A stretch of 64,000 nucleotides of DNA from Flavobacterium chilense. GTDB lineage: Bacteria; Bacteroidota; Bacteroidia; Flavobacteriales; Flavobacteriaceae. The stretch spans positions 1-64,000 of the forward strand of contig NZ_LSYT01000016.1 of the NCBI RefSeq assembly GCF_001602525.1, read 5' to 3'. A program made the position numbers and the translations under genes. This document shows, one piece after another, positions 25,349 through 33,574 of the stretch; within the stretch, counting starts at the first letter, position 1, and the number at the start of each line of letters is the position of its first letter. The notes under the pieces are model-generated. The model was given only the letters and a program-made list of their open reading frames with translations, was not told where the DNA came from and ran no database searches.

Positions 25349-28024
25349 TTAATCTGCTATATTAGGATTTAACCATTTCATGGCGTAATCTGTTGGTACA
25401 TTGCGTCGTTTGGCGTAATCTACTACCTGATCTTCTTTTATTTTTCCGAGTCCGAAATACCTGCTTTTTGGGTTTCCGAAATAATATCCAGAAACTGATG
25501 AAGCCGGCCACATTGCCATACTTTCTGTCAGGGTAACTCCTATTTCTTCGGCTACATTTAAGAGCTTCCAAATCGTTGGTTTTTCCAGGTGATCCGGGCA
25601 AGCCGGATAACCAGGAGCCGGACGAATTCCTTTATAATTTTCTTTAATCAATTCTTCGTTTGTTAAAGATTCTTCTCTATCATAACCCCAGAAATCTTTA
25701 CGGACTCTCTCGTGAAGATATTCGGCGAAAGCCTCAGCAAAACGATCGGCAAGCGCTTTTACCATGATCGAATTATAATCATCTAAATTCTTTTCATATT
25801 CTGCTGCCCATTCATCTACACCAAAACCTGTGGTTACGCAAAAAGCTCCCATATAATCTTCTATTCCGCTTTCTTTTGGCAGAATAAAATCAGACAATGC
25901 AATATTGGGTGCACCTTTTGTTTTTTGTGACTGCTGGCGAAGCGTTAAGAATTTCTCCAGAACTTTTCCGTTTTCATCACGTAACTCGATGTCATCATCA
26001 TCCACCTGATTCGCAGGGAAAATTCCATAAATACCTTTTGCTTTTAATTTTTTCTCTTCCAGAATTACTTTCAACATCGCCTGAGCATCTGCAAAAACAG
26101 AAGTCGCTTCTTTACCCACAACTTCATCCGTTAAAATCGCAGGATATTTTCCGTACAATTCCCAAGTTTGAAAAAATGGTGTCCAGTCGATATACGGAAC
26201 CAAAACATCCAGTTCTATTTCGATGGTTTGTGCTCCAATTACTTTTGGTTTACTCGGAGTATATTCAGACCAATCCAATTGCATTTTATTTTTACGGGCA
26301 TCTTCAATCGTCAGGAAGTTTTTGTCTCTTGAACGATTTAAGAATGTTTCTCTAAATGAATCGTATTCTGCACGAATATCTGCCGCATATATTTTTCTGT
26401 TATGATCTAACAGGTTTCCTGCAACAGTAACAGCTCTTGAAGCATCGTTTACGTGAATTACAGTTTCTCTATATTGTGGCGCAATTTTCACGGCAGTATG
26501 GGCACGCGAAGTGGTTGCTCCACCAATCATAATCGGAATTTTGATTCCTTGTTTGTCTAATTCTTTAGCCAGATACACCATTTCGTCAAGCGAAGGTGTG
26601 ATCAGTCCGCTTAAACCAATAATATCAACATTGTGTTCGATCGCAGCCGCAATGATTTTTTCCGGAGGCACCATAACACCCAGATCTACAATCTCATAGT
26701 TGTTACAAGCCAAAACTACCGAAACGATGTTTTTACCAATATCGTGAACATCTCCTTTTACGGTTGCCATCAATATTTTTCCGTTTCCTTGTTTGTCTCC
26801 GGCTTGTTTGCTGGCTTCAATAAAAGGTAATAAATATGCTACGGCTTTTTTCATTACACGTGCCGACTTTACTACCTGAGGCAGGAACATCTTTCCGCTT
26901 CCAAATAAATCTCCAACGACATTCATTCCTGTCATCAAGTTGATTTCGATAACTTCAATAGGTTTTGTTGCTGCTAAACGGGCTTCTTCTACATCTTCTT
27001 CAATAAAAGCATCAACTCCTTTTACTAATGAGTGTGTTATACGCTCCTGAACGGTTCCTAAACGCCATTCCTGAACGGCTTTTTCATCGCTTTTTACTTC
27101 GCCTTTTACATTCTCGGCAAAATCTAAAAGTCTTTCTGTTGCATCATCACGTCTGTCAAGAATCACGTCTTCAACGTGTTCTAATAAATCTTTTGGGATA
27201 TCGTCATAAATCGAAAGCATCTCCGGATTTACGATTCCCATTGTCATTCCGTTCTTGATCGCGTGGTATAAAAATACCGAGTGCATCGCTTCACGAACGG
27301 TATCGTTTCCTCTAAAAGAGAACGAAACGTTACTTACTCCACCACTAATATGAGCATGTGGTAAGTTATCACGAACCCATTTTGTACCTCTAAAAAAGTC
27401 CAAAGCATTTAAGCGATGTTCTTCCATTCCGGTTGCAACCGGGAAAATATTCAAATCGAAAATAATATCCTGTGGAGGAAAATCAACTTTGTTTACCAGT
27501 ATATCATACGAACGCTGGCAAATCTCGACTCTTCGGTCATAATTATCTGCCTGACCTACTTCGTCAAAAGCCATAATAATAGCTGCCGCTCCGTATCGTT
27601 TGATTAGTTTGGCATGATGTATAAAGGCTTCTTCACCTTCTTTTAACGAAATCGAGTTTACAACACTTTTTCCTTGTACTACTTTAAGACCTGCTTCGAT
27701 GATTTCCCATTTCGAGCTGTCGATCATAATAGGCACTCTTGAAATATCCGGTTCTGATGCAATTAAATTCAAAAATTTAGTCATTGCCTGAACACCATCA
27801 AGCATTCCTTCATCCATATTAATATCGATGATCTGTGCTCCCCCTTCTACCTGCTGCCTTGCAATATCAAGTGCCTCGTCATACTTCTCTTCCTTGATTA
27901 ATCTTAGGAATTTTCGTGAACCTGTTACATTTGTACGTTCGCCAATGTTTACAAAAACACTGGTTGGTGTAATAATTAACGGTTCTAATCCTGATAATAC
28001 AAGGTCTCTTCTATTTTCTGTCAT
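25349..28024 (-). CDS. metH: Cobalamin-dependent methionine synthase, C-terminal part (folate, B12 and reactivation domains)
   Basis: 891 residues. The pterin/folate-binding domain starts at once (FVNIGERTNVTGSRKF, residues ~24-39; INMDEGMLDG; IMIDSSKW). The B12 module follows: helical cap, then GDVHDIGKN near residue 425, whose His is the lower cobalt ligand, with GLSGLITPSLDEM and GGATTSRAHTAVKI. The last third is the SAM-binding reactivation domain (RPAPGYPACPDHLEK; SVSGYYFGNP; LGKIKEDQVVDYAKR). The homocysteine/zinc domain is missing here and is encoded separately at 28635-29639. The split therefore falls precisely at the domain boundary, and the two proteins must assemble. Another small gene lies between them. 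Confidence 0.95.
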   Translation of the reverse strand: MTENRRDLVLSGLEPLIITPTSVFVNIGERTNVTGSRKFLRLIKEEKYDEALDIARQQVEGGAQIIDINMDEGMLDGVQAMTKFLNLIASEPDISRVPIMIDSSKWEIIEAGLKVVQGKSVVNSISLKEGEEAFIHHAKLIKRYGAAAIIMAFDEVGQADNYDRRVEICQRSYDILVNKVDFPPQDIIFDLNIFPVATGMEEHRLNALDFFRGTKWVRDNLPHAHISGGVSNVSFSFRGNDTVREAMHSVFLYHAIKNGMTMGIVNPEMLSIYDDIPKDLLEHVEDVILDRRDDATERLLDFAENVKGEVKSDEKAVQEWRLGTVQERITHSLVKGVDAFIEEDVEEARLAATKPIEVIEINLMTGMNVVGDLFGSGKMFLPQVVKSARVMKKAVAYLLPFIEASKQAGDKQGNGKILMATVKGDVHDIGKNIVSVVLACNNYEIVDLGVMVPPEKIIAAAIEHNVDIIGLSGLITPSLDEMVYLAKELDKQGIKIPIMIGGATTSRAHTAVKIAPQYRETVIHVNDASRAVTVAGNLLDHNRKIYAADIRAEYDSFRETFLNRSRDKNFLTIEDARKNKMQLDWSEYTPSKPKVIGAQTIEIELDVLVPYIDWTPFFQTWELYGKYPAILTDEVVGKEATSVFADAQAMLKVILEEKKLKAKGIYGIFPANQVDDDDIELRDENGKVLEKFLTLRQQSQKTKGAPNIALSDFILPKESGIEDYMGAFCVTTGFGVDEWAAEYEKNLDDYNSIMVKALADRFAEAFAEYLHERVRKDFWGYDREESLTNEELIKENYKGIRPAPGYPACPDHLEKPTIWKLLNVAEEIGVTLTESMAMWPASSVSGYYFGNPKSRYFGLGKIKEDQVVDYAKRRNVPTDYAMKWLNPNIAD

Positions 28025-28028
28025 TTCT

Positions 28029-28068
28029 TTTCTAAGTTACTAAGATCCTGAGATACTAAGGTTCTAAG
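28029..28068. repeat. Period-8 degenerate tract upstream of metH C-terminal gene
   Basis: Five consecutive 8-nt units of the form nnnCTRAG (for example ttactaag, atactaag, gttctaag) fill 28029-28068, starting 4 bp from the metH start codon at 28024. Confidence 0.75.
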
Positions 28069-28139
28069 TTTTTTATTCTATTTTCTTTCCTGTGAGGCTT
28101 TTAAAGCCTTGTAGGTATATTCGTTTTCAATATTTTAAT

Positions 28140-28248
28140 TTGGGCGTGTCCTTCGGTCGGGCTATCCGTTACAAGTCCTCGACCAATTTCGTTTCACTGC
28201 ATTGGTCTGCGGGCTTTTCACTTCTATCCCTCACGCAAACTCGGTTTC
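28140..28248. repeat. Structured intergenic element with GGGCGTG...CACGC ends
   Basis: ttgggcgtgtccttcgg at the left and ccctcacgcaaac at the right bracket about 100 bp; gcgtg (28144-28148) pairs with cacgc (28232-28236). The motif set (gggcgtg, cggtcgggctatccg, tatccctcacgc) resembles a dispersed element I recall from many Bacteroidota genomes. That recollection is not a search. It lies between the immunity-like lipoprotein gene and metH. Confidence 0.55.
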
Positions 28249-28288
28249 ATAATAACCTTTATATTTCTTTTGCTTTTCAATTATCTTT

Positions 28289-28609
28289 CTACTTTCCATG
28301 CATCATATAAAGAACCTTCCCGTTTTTTGCTGAGATTTTAATATCAAAGACACCTCCAAAACCAATACTATTAAAAGTCCCTTCAATATGCCAAATAGAA
28401 TCATTTTCTATTGTTACTTTATAAGGTCTTTGGTCTTTTATATGATCTTTACCATATGATTCAAATAAAATAGGTTCTGCTATTCCAACTGCTGTCTCTT
28501 CTTTTGTAACTAAACAATCTTCACATTTAATGCTTTTCTGAAAAACTGTATTGGTTGTATAATTGCAGCTTACAAGTGTCAAACTAATCAGAAACAAAAT
28601 TTTCTTCAT
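28289..28609 (-). CDS. Small lipoprotein with NTF2-like immunity-protein fold (Imm-NTF2-2-like)
   Basis: 106 residues. Lipobox LTLVSC gives Cys15 after MKKILFLISLTLVSC. The mature part has the pattern seen in NTF2-fold immunity proteins: AVGIAEPILFESYGKDHIKD, then QRPYKVTIENDSIWHIEGTF, then a Gly-rich turn, then FDIKISAKNGKVLYMMHGK. Such proteins usually neutralise a polymorphic toxin, but no toxin gene adjoins. It sits 25 bp after the homocysteine-domain gene and before the rest of metH, so it is probably transcribed with them. A structural or house-keeping role is equally possible. The family match is from memory of the motif pattern. Confidence 0.68.
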   Translation of the reverse strand: MKKILFLISLTLVSCNYTTNTVFQKSIKCEDCLVTKEETAVGIAEPILFESYGKDHIKDQRPYKVTIENDSIWHIEGTFNSIGFGGVFDIKISAKNGKVLYMMHGK

Positions 28610-28634
28610 ATTTATTTAAAAACTGATCATGAAA

Positions 28635-29639
28635 TTATGCAAAAACCGGTGCCACACGTGGCTTATAATCCTTCGCAACCTCAGCAATTAATCTAATATG
28701 ATCCGGAGTTGTTCCGCAGCAACCACCAATGATATTAATTAAATTATCGTCTAAATATTCTTTGATTAAAGCCTGAGTCTGTTCTGGTGTTTCATCGTAT
28801 TGTCCGAATGCATTTGGTAATCCTGCATTTGGATGTGCCGAAACATTAAATTGTGTATGTTGGGATAATGTTTTTAAATACGGTTTCAACAAATCGGCTC
28901 CAAGAGCGCAATTAAATCCTACGCTTAATAACGGAATATGTGAAACTGAAATCAGAAACGCTTCAACGGTTTGCCCAGAAAGTGTTCTTCCGGAAGCATC
29001 CGTAATAGTTCCAGAAACCATGATTGGAATATCCAGATTGCGTTCTTCTTTTACTTCTTCTATCGCAAAAAGTGCTGCTTTTGCATTTAAAGTATCGAAA
29101 ATCGTTTCTACCAAAAGTAAATCACAGCCGCCATCCATTAAGGCTTCTACTTGTTGTTTGTAAGCAATTCGTAAATCATCAAATGTTACGGCTCTGTAAC
29201 CTGGATCGTTTACATCCGGAGACATACTCGCTGTTCTGTTTGTTGGACCAATTGAACCAGCTACGAAACGTGGTTTATCCGGATTTTTTGCGGTAAACTC
29301 ATCGGCTACTTGTCTTGCGATTTTTGCCGATTCGTAGTTTAGTTCATAAACCAATTCTTCCAGGAAGTAATCGGCCATACCGATTGTCGTTCCTGAAAAA
29401 GTGTTGGTTTCTACAATGTCTGCACCAGCTTCAAAATAAGCTGCGTGAACATCGCGAATGGCGCCGGGTTGTGTTATGGATAGTAAATCGTTGTTTCCTT
29501 TTAACGGATGCGGAAAGTCTTTGAAACGCTCTCCACGAAAATCTTCTTCGGAGAAATTATAGCGTTGCAACATCGTTCCCATTGCTCCGTCAAGGATTAG
29601 GATATTTTTTTTTATTGCTTCTTGAATTGTAATTGCCAT
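28635..29639 (-). CDS. metH: Methionine synthase homocysteine-binding (zinc) subunit
   Basis: 334 residues, one homocysteine S-methyltransferase barrel. LILDGAMGTMLQRYNF at the N-terminus, DIVETNTFSGTTIGMADY near residue 74, LLVETIFDTLNA near 155. Zinc ligands: Cys in SVGFNCALGA near residue 243 and the Cys pair in IIGGCCGTTPDHI near 307. It supplies the Hcy-activating half of cobalamin-dependent MetH; the folate/B12 half is encoded at 25349-28024. First gene of the transcript controlled by the SAM-I riboswitch at 29978-30087. A stand-alone betaine or S-methylmethionine methyltransferase is less likely given the neighbour. Confidence 0.92.
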   Translation of the reverse strand: MAITIQEAIKKNILILDGAMGTMLQRYNFSEEDFRGERFKDFPHPLKGNNDLLSITQPGAIRDVHAAYFEAGADIVETNTFSGTTIGMADYFLEELVYELNYESAKIARQVADEFTAKNPDKPRFVAGSIGPTNRTASMSPDVNDPGYRAVTFDDLRIAYKQQVEALMDGGCDLLLVETIFDTLNAKAALFAIEEVKEERNLDIPIMVSGTITDASGRTLSGQTVEAFLISVSHIPLLSVGFNCALGADLLKPYLKTLSQHTQFNVSAHPNAGLPNAFGQYDETPEQTQALIKEYLDDNLINIIGGCCGTTPDHIRLIAEVAKDYKPRVAPVFA

Positions 29640-29642
29640 ATT

Positions 29643-29672
29643 CTTTTGCCGCTAAGGCACTAAGGCGCAAAG
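29643..29672. repeat. CTAAGGCR-type period-8 tract upstream of metH
   Basis: Units gccgctaag, gcactaag and gcgcaaag lie just before the metH start codon at 29639. They belong to the same 8-nt periodic class as 28029-28068. Confidence 0.5.
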
Positions 29673-29784
29673 CTTTTTAAATTATAATTTTGAAGGCTCT
29701 ATTTAAACCCGATAGATTTTAAAAAACCTGTAGGGCTTCCCTTCGATATTTTTTTTTACATTAATTCCAAAAACACACTATTGC

Positions 29785-29890
29785 TGGCTCATTAGCCCCG
29801 ATTGAAGTGGAAATTATTTTGCTTTTTCCTTTAAAAAGCAAAATGATTGCAACGTAAAGCGGGAACTATTGACCGCAAAAATGCGCCAAT
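29785..29890. repeat. Long interrupted hairpin between the SAM-I riboswitch and metH
   Basis: A perfect 11-bp stem ttttgcttttt / aaaaagcaaaa (29817-29843, 5-nt loop) is extended by an internal loop and outer cccg/cgggaa pairing (tagccccgattgaagtgg on one side, attgcaacgtaaagcggg on the other). The element lies about 135 nt after the aptamer. It may serve as expression platform, but the wording also resembles a dispersed Flavobacterium repeat. No gene in 29673-29977. Confidence 0.55.
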
Positions 29891-29977
29891 GATTCGCTCA
29901 TGATACCAAAGTGAATTCGGTAAAATTATATTGTAAGTTGTCAGGAAGTGTTTTGAGAAATACTTTTATGTATTTGT

Positions 29978-30087
29978 GTTATCTATCTTAGATACTATGA
30001 TTAGTACAAAGTAGAATGTAGCACCTTCTTTATGATAAAGGGTTGCTAAGGTTTCATTGGGTCTTTCCCTCCGCCTTTCGTGATAAC
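29978..30087 (-). ncRNA. SAM-I (S-box) riboswitch upstream of metH
   Basis: Read on the minus strand: P1 gttatc ... gataac closes the element. The S-box core is gagggaaagacccaatgaa, then cc, ttagcaacccttt and aagaaggtgctacattcta. These are the invariant GAGGGA, GACCC-ATGAA, GCAACC and AAGGTGCTA blocks in order. SAM binding should lower expression of the metH genes and metF. The switch-off structure is not evident next to the aptamer; the hairpin at 29817-29843 is a candidate. Confidence 0.9.
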
Positions 30088-30110
30088 TTTCAGTAATTTT
30101 AAGAACAGTG

Positions 30111-30141
30111 CAAAGTAAAGACATAAGCTGAACAATTGCAA
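30111..30141 (-). promoter_or_regulatory. Promoter of the SAM-I/metH transcript
   Basis: Minus strand: TTG (30141-30139), 21-nt spacer, then tactttgcac. The box is a TAnTTTG variant. The start would fall just before the riboswitch. The promoter of the second SAM-I element (47807-47837) has the same 21-nt spacer and tanTTTGCAC form. Confidence 0.6.
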
Positions 30142-30154
30142 GTGTTTTTTAAAG

Positions 30155-30231
30155 TTTCTAAGAAGCTAAGATTCTGAGGTTCTAAGTTCTTTTTTTAAGC
30201 TACTAAAGTTCTAAGATGCTGAGATGCTCAG
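30155..30231. repeat. Period-8 degenerate tract upstream of the metH promoter
   Basis: Four units (tttctaag, aagctaag, attctgag, gttctaag), a 13-nt T-rich break, and four more (ctactaaa, gttctaag, atgctgag, atgctcag). Consensus nnnCTRAG. The remainder of 30232-30357 shows nothing recognisable. Confidence 0.78.
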
Positions 30232-30357
30232 TTTAGCGTTTTCTATCTGTTTTTTCATATTCTGATACACATCATCGAACTTTAAAAAGCGATATGATAA
30301 TTCTATTATTGAATATTTCAACACGATGGACTAGGTCTATTTAATTTAAACTTGTAG

Positions 30358-30717
30358 TTATTTCTTCCTGCTTGCTTTTGCTAAAGGATTAAAGTCTAAA
30401 CAAAGCTGTAACCAATACTCTAAATCCTGGTTTCTTTTCCAGGCAATCTCGGTAACAAAAATGTAGTTTTTCATTGGCTTATCAGCATTGGGCATTGGGA
30501 GCACATCGTCTCTTTCTATGGCTTCTGAGTAAGCAATATCATCAATTCTGCACAGAAGTAGATTTTCGTCAACTTTTTTGTCGAGACGGGTTCCGCAGCA
30601 CAACTTATTATCTACCATAAAAACAATGCCACCAAACATTTTCTTTTCAAAAAAATCGGCGCCTTTATGCTGTAGAAAGATTCGGATTCTTTGGGCATTA
30701 TGTTCGTCGAAAGCCAT
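30358..30717 (-). CDS. TfoX/Sxy N-terminal domain protein
   Basis: 119 residues, cytosolic. The TfoX N-terminal domain pattern is present: EKKMFGGIVFMVDNKLCCGT near residues 24-43, ENLLLCRID near 51, MKNYIFVTEIAW near 82, and a terminal segment WLQLCLDFNPLAKASRKK. In Gammaproteobacteria such domains belong to competence regulators, but small stand-alone versions in Bacteroidota have no established function. It stands between the cys operon terminator and the metH promoter on the same strand. Confidence 0.83.
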   Translation of the reverse strand: MAFDEHNAQRIRIFLQHKGADFFEKKMFGGIVFMVDNKLCCGTRLDKKVDENLLLCRIDDIAYSEAIERDDVLPMPNADKPMKNYIFVTEIAWKRNQDLEYWLQLCLDFNPLAKASRKK

Positions 30718-30727
30718 TTTTTTTAAG

Positions 30728-30759
30728 ATTCTAATATTCTGAGCTACTAAGATACTAAG
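30728..30759. repeat. Period-8 degenerate tract upstream of the TfoX-like gene
   Basis: Units attctaat, attctgag, ctactaag and atactaag in direct succession, beginning 10 bp before the start codon at 30717. Same consensus as the other 8-nt tracts. Confidence 0.75.
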
Positions 30760-30906
30760 TTTATAACTTGTTTTAAAATTTTATAGCTACTGGCTACAGC
30801 CGTATATAATACGAGATATGTCGCTCCGCTGGAGCTTTTTATATACGGAATTGTTTATGTCTATAAATATGTTATCTCTCTGGGATTCTGCATGATGAAT
30901 AAAAAA

Positions 30907-30933
30907 AAGCCCAAACCATAATGGTTTGGGCTT
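30907..30933 (-). terminator. Terminator of the sulfate-assimilation operon
   Basis: Perfect 11-bp stem aagcccaaacc / ggtttgggctt with loop ataat; the minus strand then runs into T8 (plus a-run 30901-30908). It lies 36 bp after the last gene of the operon (stop at 30969). Confidence 0.9.
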
Positions 30934-30968
30934 ACTATATAAAAATCTTAGTTCCTTAGAAACTTAGA

Positions 30969-32021
30969 CTAAACAATCGCCTTCACAACTGCTTTTGGTG
31001 CTTCTTTACGAGTTCCGTCGAAACCATCTACACCAGAAACTGTTGTGTATTTCAATACATATTTTTTACCTGGATTGATGATTTGGTATGCTGCCTGACA
31101 CATTAAAGTTGCTTCGTGGAATCCACAAAGGATTAATTTTAATTTTCCTGGATAGGTATTTACGTCTCCAATAGCAAAGATTCCCGGAATATTAGTTTGG
31201 TAATCTAATGCATTATTTACTTTAATGGCATTTTTCTCGATTTCTAATCCCCAGTCGCCGATTGGACCTAATTTTGGTGTTAATCCAAAAAGTGGAATAA
31301 AATAGTCACATTCGATTTTACGGTGTGCACCGTTTTCTTCGATGTCTAATGATTCAACATGCTCTGCACCATTGATTCCGATAACTTCTGCCGGTGTAAT
31401 TAATTTGATTTTTCCGGCTGTTTTTAATTCCTGTACTTTTTCTACAGAATCAAGAGCTCCTCTAAATTCGTTTCTTCTGTGAATTAAAGTTACTTCTGAA
31501 GCTACATTGGCAAGGAAAATACTCCAGTCTAATGCTGAATCTCCTCCTCCTGCAATAACAACTCTTTTATCTCTGAATTTTTCAGGATTTTTGATGAAGT
31601 ATTTTACTCCTTTATCTTCATAAAACTCGATATCTTCAATAAGTGGTTTACGTGGCTCAAAACTTCCTAAACCTCCTGCGATAGCAATAACCGGTGCATG
31701 AAATTTAGTTCCTTTATTTGAGGTTACGATAAAACTTCCGTCTTCTTGTTTTTCGATTGTTTCTGCGCGCTCACCTAATGTAAAGCCTGGTTCGAATTGT
31801 TTGATTTGCTCTTGTAATCCGTCAATCAAATCTCCTGCTAAAACTTCAGGGAAACCAGGGATATCATAAATAGGTTTTTTTGGATACAATTCTGAAAGTT
31901 GTCCTCCTGCTTGTGGCAAAGCATCTAAAATATGGCATTTTAATTTTAATAATCCTGCCTCAAAAACGGCAAATAAACCTGTTGGTCCTGCTCCAATTAT
32001 AAGTATATCTGTTTTAATCAT
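30969..32021 (-). CDS. Ferredoxin-NADP(+) reductase, thioredoxin-reductase-like type
   Basis: 350 residues. FAD-binding IIGAGPTGLFAVFEAG at residues ~7-22, GGQLSELYPKKPIYDIPGFP near 40, NADPH-binding IAGGGDSALDWSIFLA near 156, and FAD/Asp motif GIFAIGDVNTYPGK near 281. The redox-active CxxC of thioredoxin reductases is absent, as in YumC-type ferredoxin reductases. As the last gene of the sulfate-assimilation operon it most likely supplies electrons, through ferredoxin, to the sulfite reductase encoded upstream. That pairing is inferred from operon position. Confidence 0.87.
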   Translation of the reverse strand: MIKTDILIIGAGPTGLFAVFEAGLLKLKCHILDALPQAGGQLSELYPKKPIYDIPGFPEVLAGDLIDGLQEQIKQFEPGFTLGERAETIEKQEDGSFIVTSNKGTKFHAPVIAIAGGLGSFEPRKPLIEDIEFYEDKGVKYFIKNPEKFRDKRVVIAGGGDSALDWSIFLANVASEVTLIHRRNEFRGALDSVEKVQELKTAGKIKLITPAEVIGINGAEHVESLDIEENGAHRKIECDYFIPLFGLTPKLGPIGDWGLEIEKNAIKVNNALDYQTNIPGIFAIGDVNTYPGKLKLILCGFHEATLMCQAAYQIINPGKKYVLKYTTVSGVDGFDGTRKEAPKAVVKAIV

Positions 32022-32118
32022 TATGTTTGTTGTTTATAATCATTCTTAATAATACAAAGGAACGAATAATTTATTCTAATTTCAATGATTTTTATCATTC
32101 ATTTCTTTGTGAAATTTT

Positions 32119-32700
32119 TTACTCTTTATTTTTTAATGAAGCGGTAATCTCGTTCATTCTTTTCACCTTGTCTTCAAAATTACCTTTCAGTGTTTTCCTG
32201 TATTCATTGAGATTCTCAACCATTTTATTGATATCATCCGGAATAACTTCTTCAAAAAACTCTCTTAGCCTTTTGGCTGTTGTTGGTGATTTTCCGTTGG
32301 TCGAAATGGCAATTTTTACATTTCCTTTTGTTACGATTCCACCCAGATAGTAATCACACAAATCCGGTGTATCGGCAATATTGCAAATCAGATAACGCTT
32401 TCTCGACAGTTCGTAAACTCTTTTATTGACTTTTAAATCATCGGTACAAGCGATTACCATATGACGCTTTTTGAGCATTTTCTTTTTAAACTTCGATTTT
32501 GTTAATGTTATCGAAGGATGGTTTTCTGCTAAAACTTTTATTTCTAAATGAAAATTTGGTGCAACAACCTCAACATTTGCATTTGGACTTGACTTTAACA
32601 AAAAAGAAAGCTTTTCCAGTCCTACGTTTCCTCCTCCCACAATTAAAACATTCAGATTATGAAGCTTTAAGAATATTGGATATAATTCGTTTTGTTCCAT
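32119..32700 (-). CDS. Precorrin-2 dehydrogenase/sirohydrochlorin ferrochelatase-type siroheme synthase
   Basis: 193 residues with an NAD-binding N-terminus (YPIFLKLHNLNVLIVGGGNV, then GLEKLSFLL) and the CysG N-half pattern VIACTDDLKVNKRVYE, NIADTPDLCDYYLGGIV, ISTNGKSPTTAKRLREFFEE. It oxidises precorrin-2 to sirohydrochlorin and inserts Fe2+ to make siroheme, the cofactor of the sulfite reductase two genes upstream. The methyltransferase half of CysG is the separate cobA gene immediately upstream. Confidence 0.88.
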   Translation of the reverse strand: MEQNELYPIFLKLHNLNVLIVGGGNVGLEKLSFLLKSSPNANVEVVAPNFHLEIKVLAENHPSITLTKSKFKKKMLKKRHMVIACTDDLKVNKRVYELSRKRYLICNIADTPDLCDYYLGGIVTKGNVKIAISTNGKSPTTAKRLREFFEEVIPDDINKMVENLNEYRKTLKGNFEDKVKRMNEITASLKNKE

Positions 32701-32769
32701 TTTAATTTAATTTCATCTAAACAAAATTAGATGATTTTTTGATGCATATTGAATTAAATATCCATGCGT

Positions 32770-32791
32770 TCCCAAGGTTGAAACCTCGGGC
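32770..32791. repeat. Short palindromic hairpin between cobA and the siroheme synthase gene
   Basis: cccaaggtt-ga-aacctcggg (32772-32791) pairs with one mismatch, between co-directional operon genes. It has no T-run, so it looks more like an inserted intergenic repeat or RNA-stability element than a terminator. Confidence 0.4.
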
Positions 32792-32800
32792 TATGTTTTA

Positions 32801-33574
32801 TTATCTCACGATTTCTTTTGATAGAAATTCTTCGTAAAAACCTTTTAATTTGTTGCTTTCGCGGACAACTTCTCCCAGAACGATAATTGCTGGCGAACTC
32901 AATTTTTGTTCTTTTACAATTTCAACAATCGAATCTACTGTTCCAACTCCTACCTTTTCTTCTGATGTTGTTCCGTTTTGGATAATCGCAACGGGTAAAT
33001 TTCCTTTATTTTCTTTTTGAAATAGATCAATAATCTGAGGCAGTTTGTGCATTCCCATCAAGATTACAACAGTTGCAGATGATTGTGCTGCCAAAGCTAC
33101 ATCTGAAGACAATTTTCTATCTGATGTTGTTCCGGTAATCGCCCAGAAGCTTTCTGAAACGCCACGTTTTGTAATCGAAATTCCCTGACTTGCAGGAACT
33201 GCAACTACAGATGAAATTCCCGGAACTACAAAGGTTGGGATTCCAAAACTTTCTACAAAGTCAATTTCTTCACTTCCACGTCCGAAGATAAACGGATCTC
33301 CACCTTTTAAACGTACCACATTTCCATACGTCAACGCATTATCAACAATCAACTGATTGATCTGATCTTGCGTATAAGCATGATTTCCGACTCTTTTTCC
33401 AACAAAAATCCTGATGGCATTTTTAGGAGCGTGTTCTAATATTTCGTCATTGGCCAGGGCATCGTACAAAACCACATTCGCTTCAGCTAGTGCTTTTACG
33501 GCCTTGAGCGTAAGCAAATCCGGATCACCGGGGCCTGCGCCAACTAAAGTTACTTTTGGTTTGATATTAAGCAT
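32801..33574 (-). CDS. cobA: Uroporphyrinogen-III C-methyltransferase
   Basis: 257 residues. VTLVGAGPGDPDLLTLKAVK near residue 9, VVLYDALAND near 35, RLKGGDPFIFGRGSEE near 88 (SAM-binding), GISSVVAVPASQGISITKRG near 119, and a C-terminal VVILMGMHKLP segment. It methylates uroporphyrinogen III at C2 and C7 with two SAM to give precorrin-2 for siroheme. Its start overlaps the end of the sulfite reductase gene by 8 bp, indicating translational coupling. Confidence 0.94.
   Translation of the reverse strand: MLNIKPKVTLVGAGPGDPDLLTLKAVKALAEANVVLYDALANDEILEHAPKNAIRIFVGKRVGNHAYTQDQINQLIVDNALTYGNVVRLKGGDPFIFGRGSEEIDFVESFGIPTFVVPGISSVVAVPASQGISITKRGVSESFWAITGTTSDRKLSSDVALAAQSSATVVILMGMHKLPQIIDLFQKENKGNLPVAIIQNGTTSEEKVGVGTVDSIVEIVKEQKLSSPAIIVLGEVVRESNKLKGFYEEFLSKEIVR

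Noticed and set aside
25897..26355. 152-codon open frame on the plus strand
   Set aside because: Antisense to metH, whose domains and motifs account for this stretch; protein looks low-complexity and has no start context.
25349..29639. metH broken by a frameshift or insertion
   Set aside because: Both parts have proper start and stop codons at a natural domain boundary, with another gene in between; split MetH is a functional arrangement.
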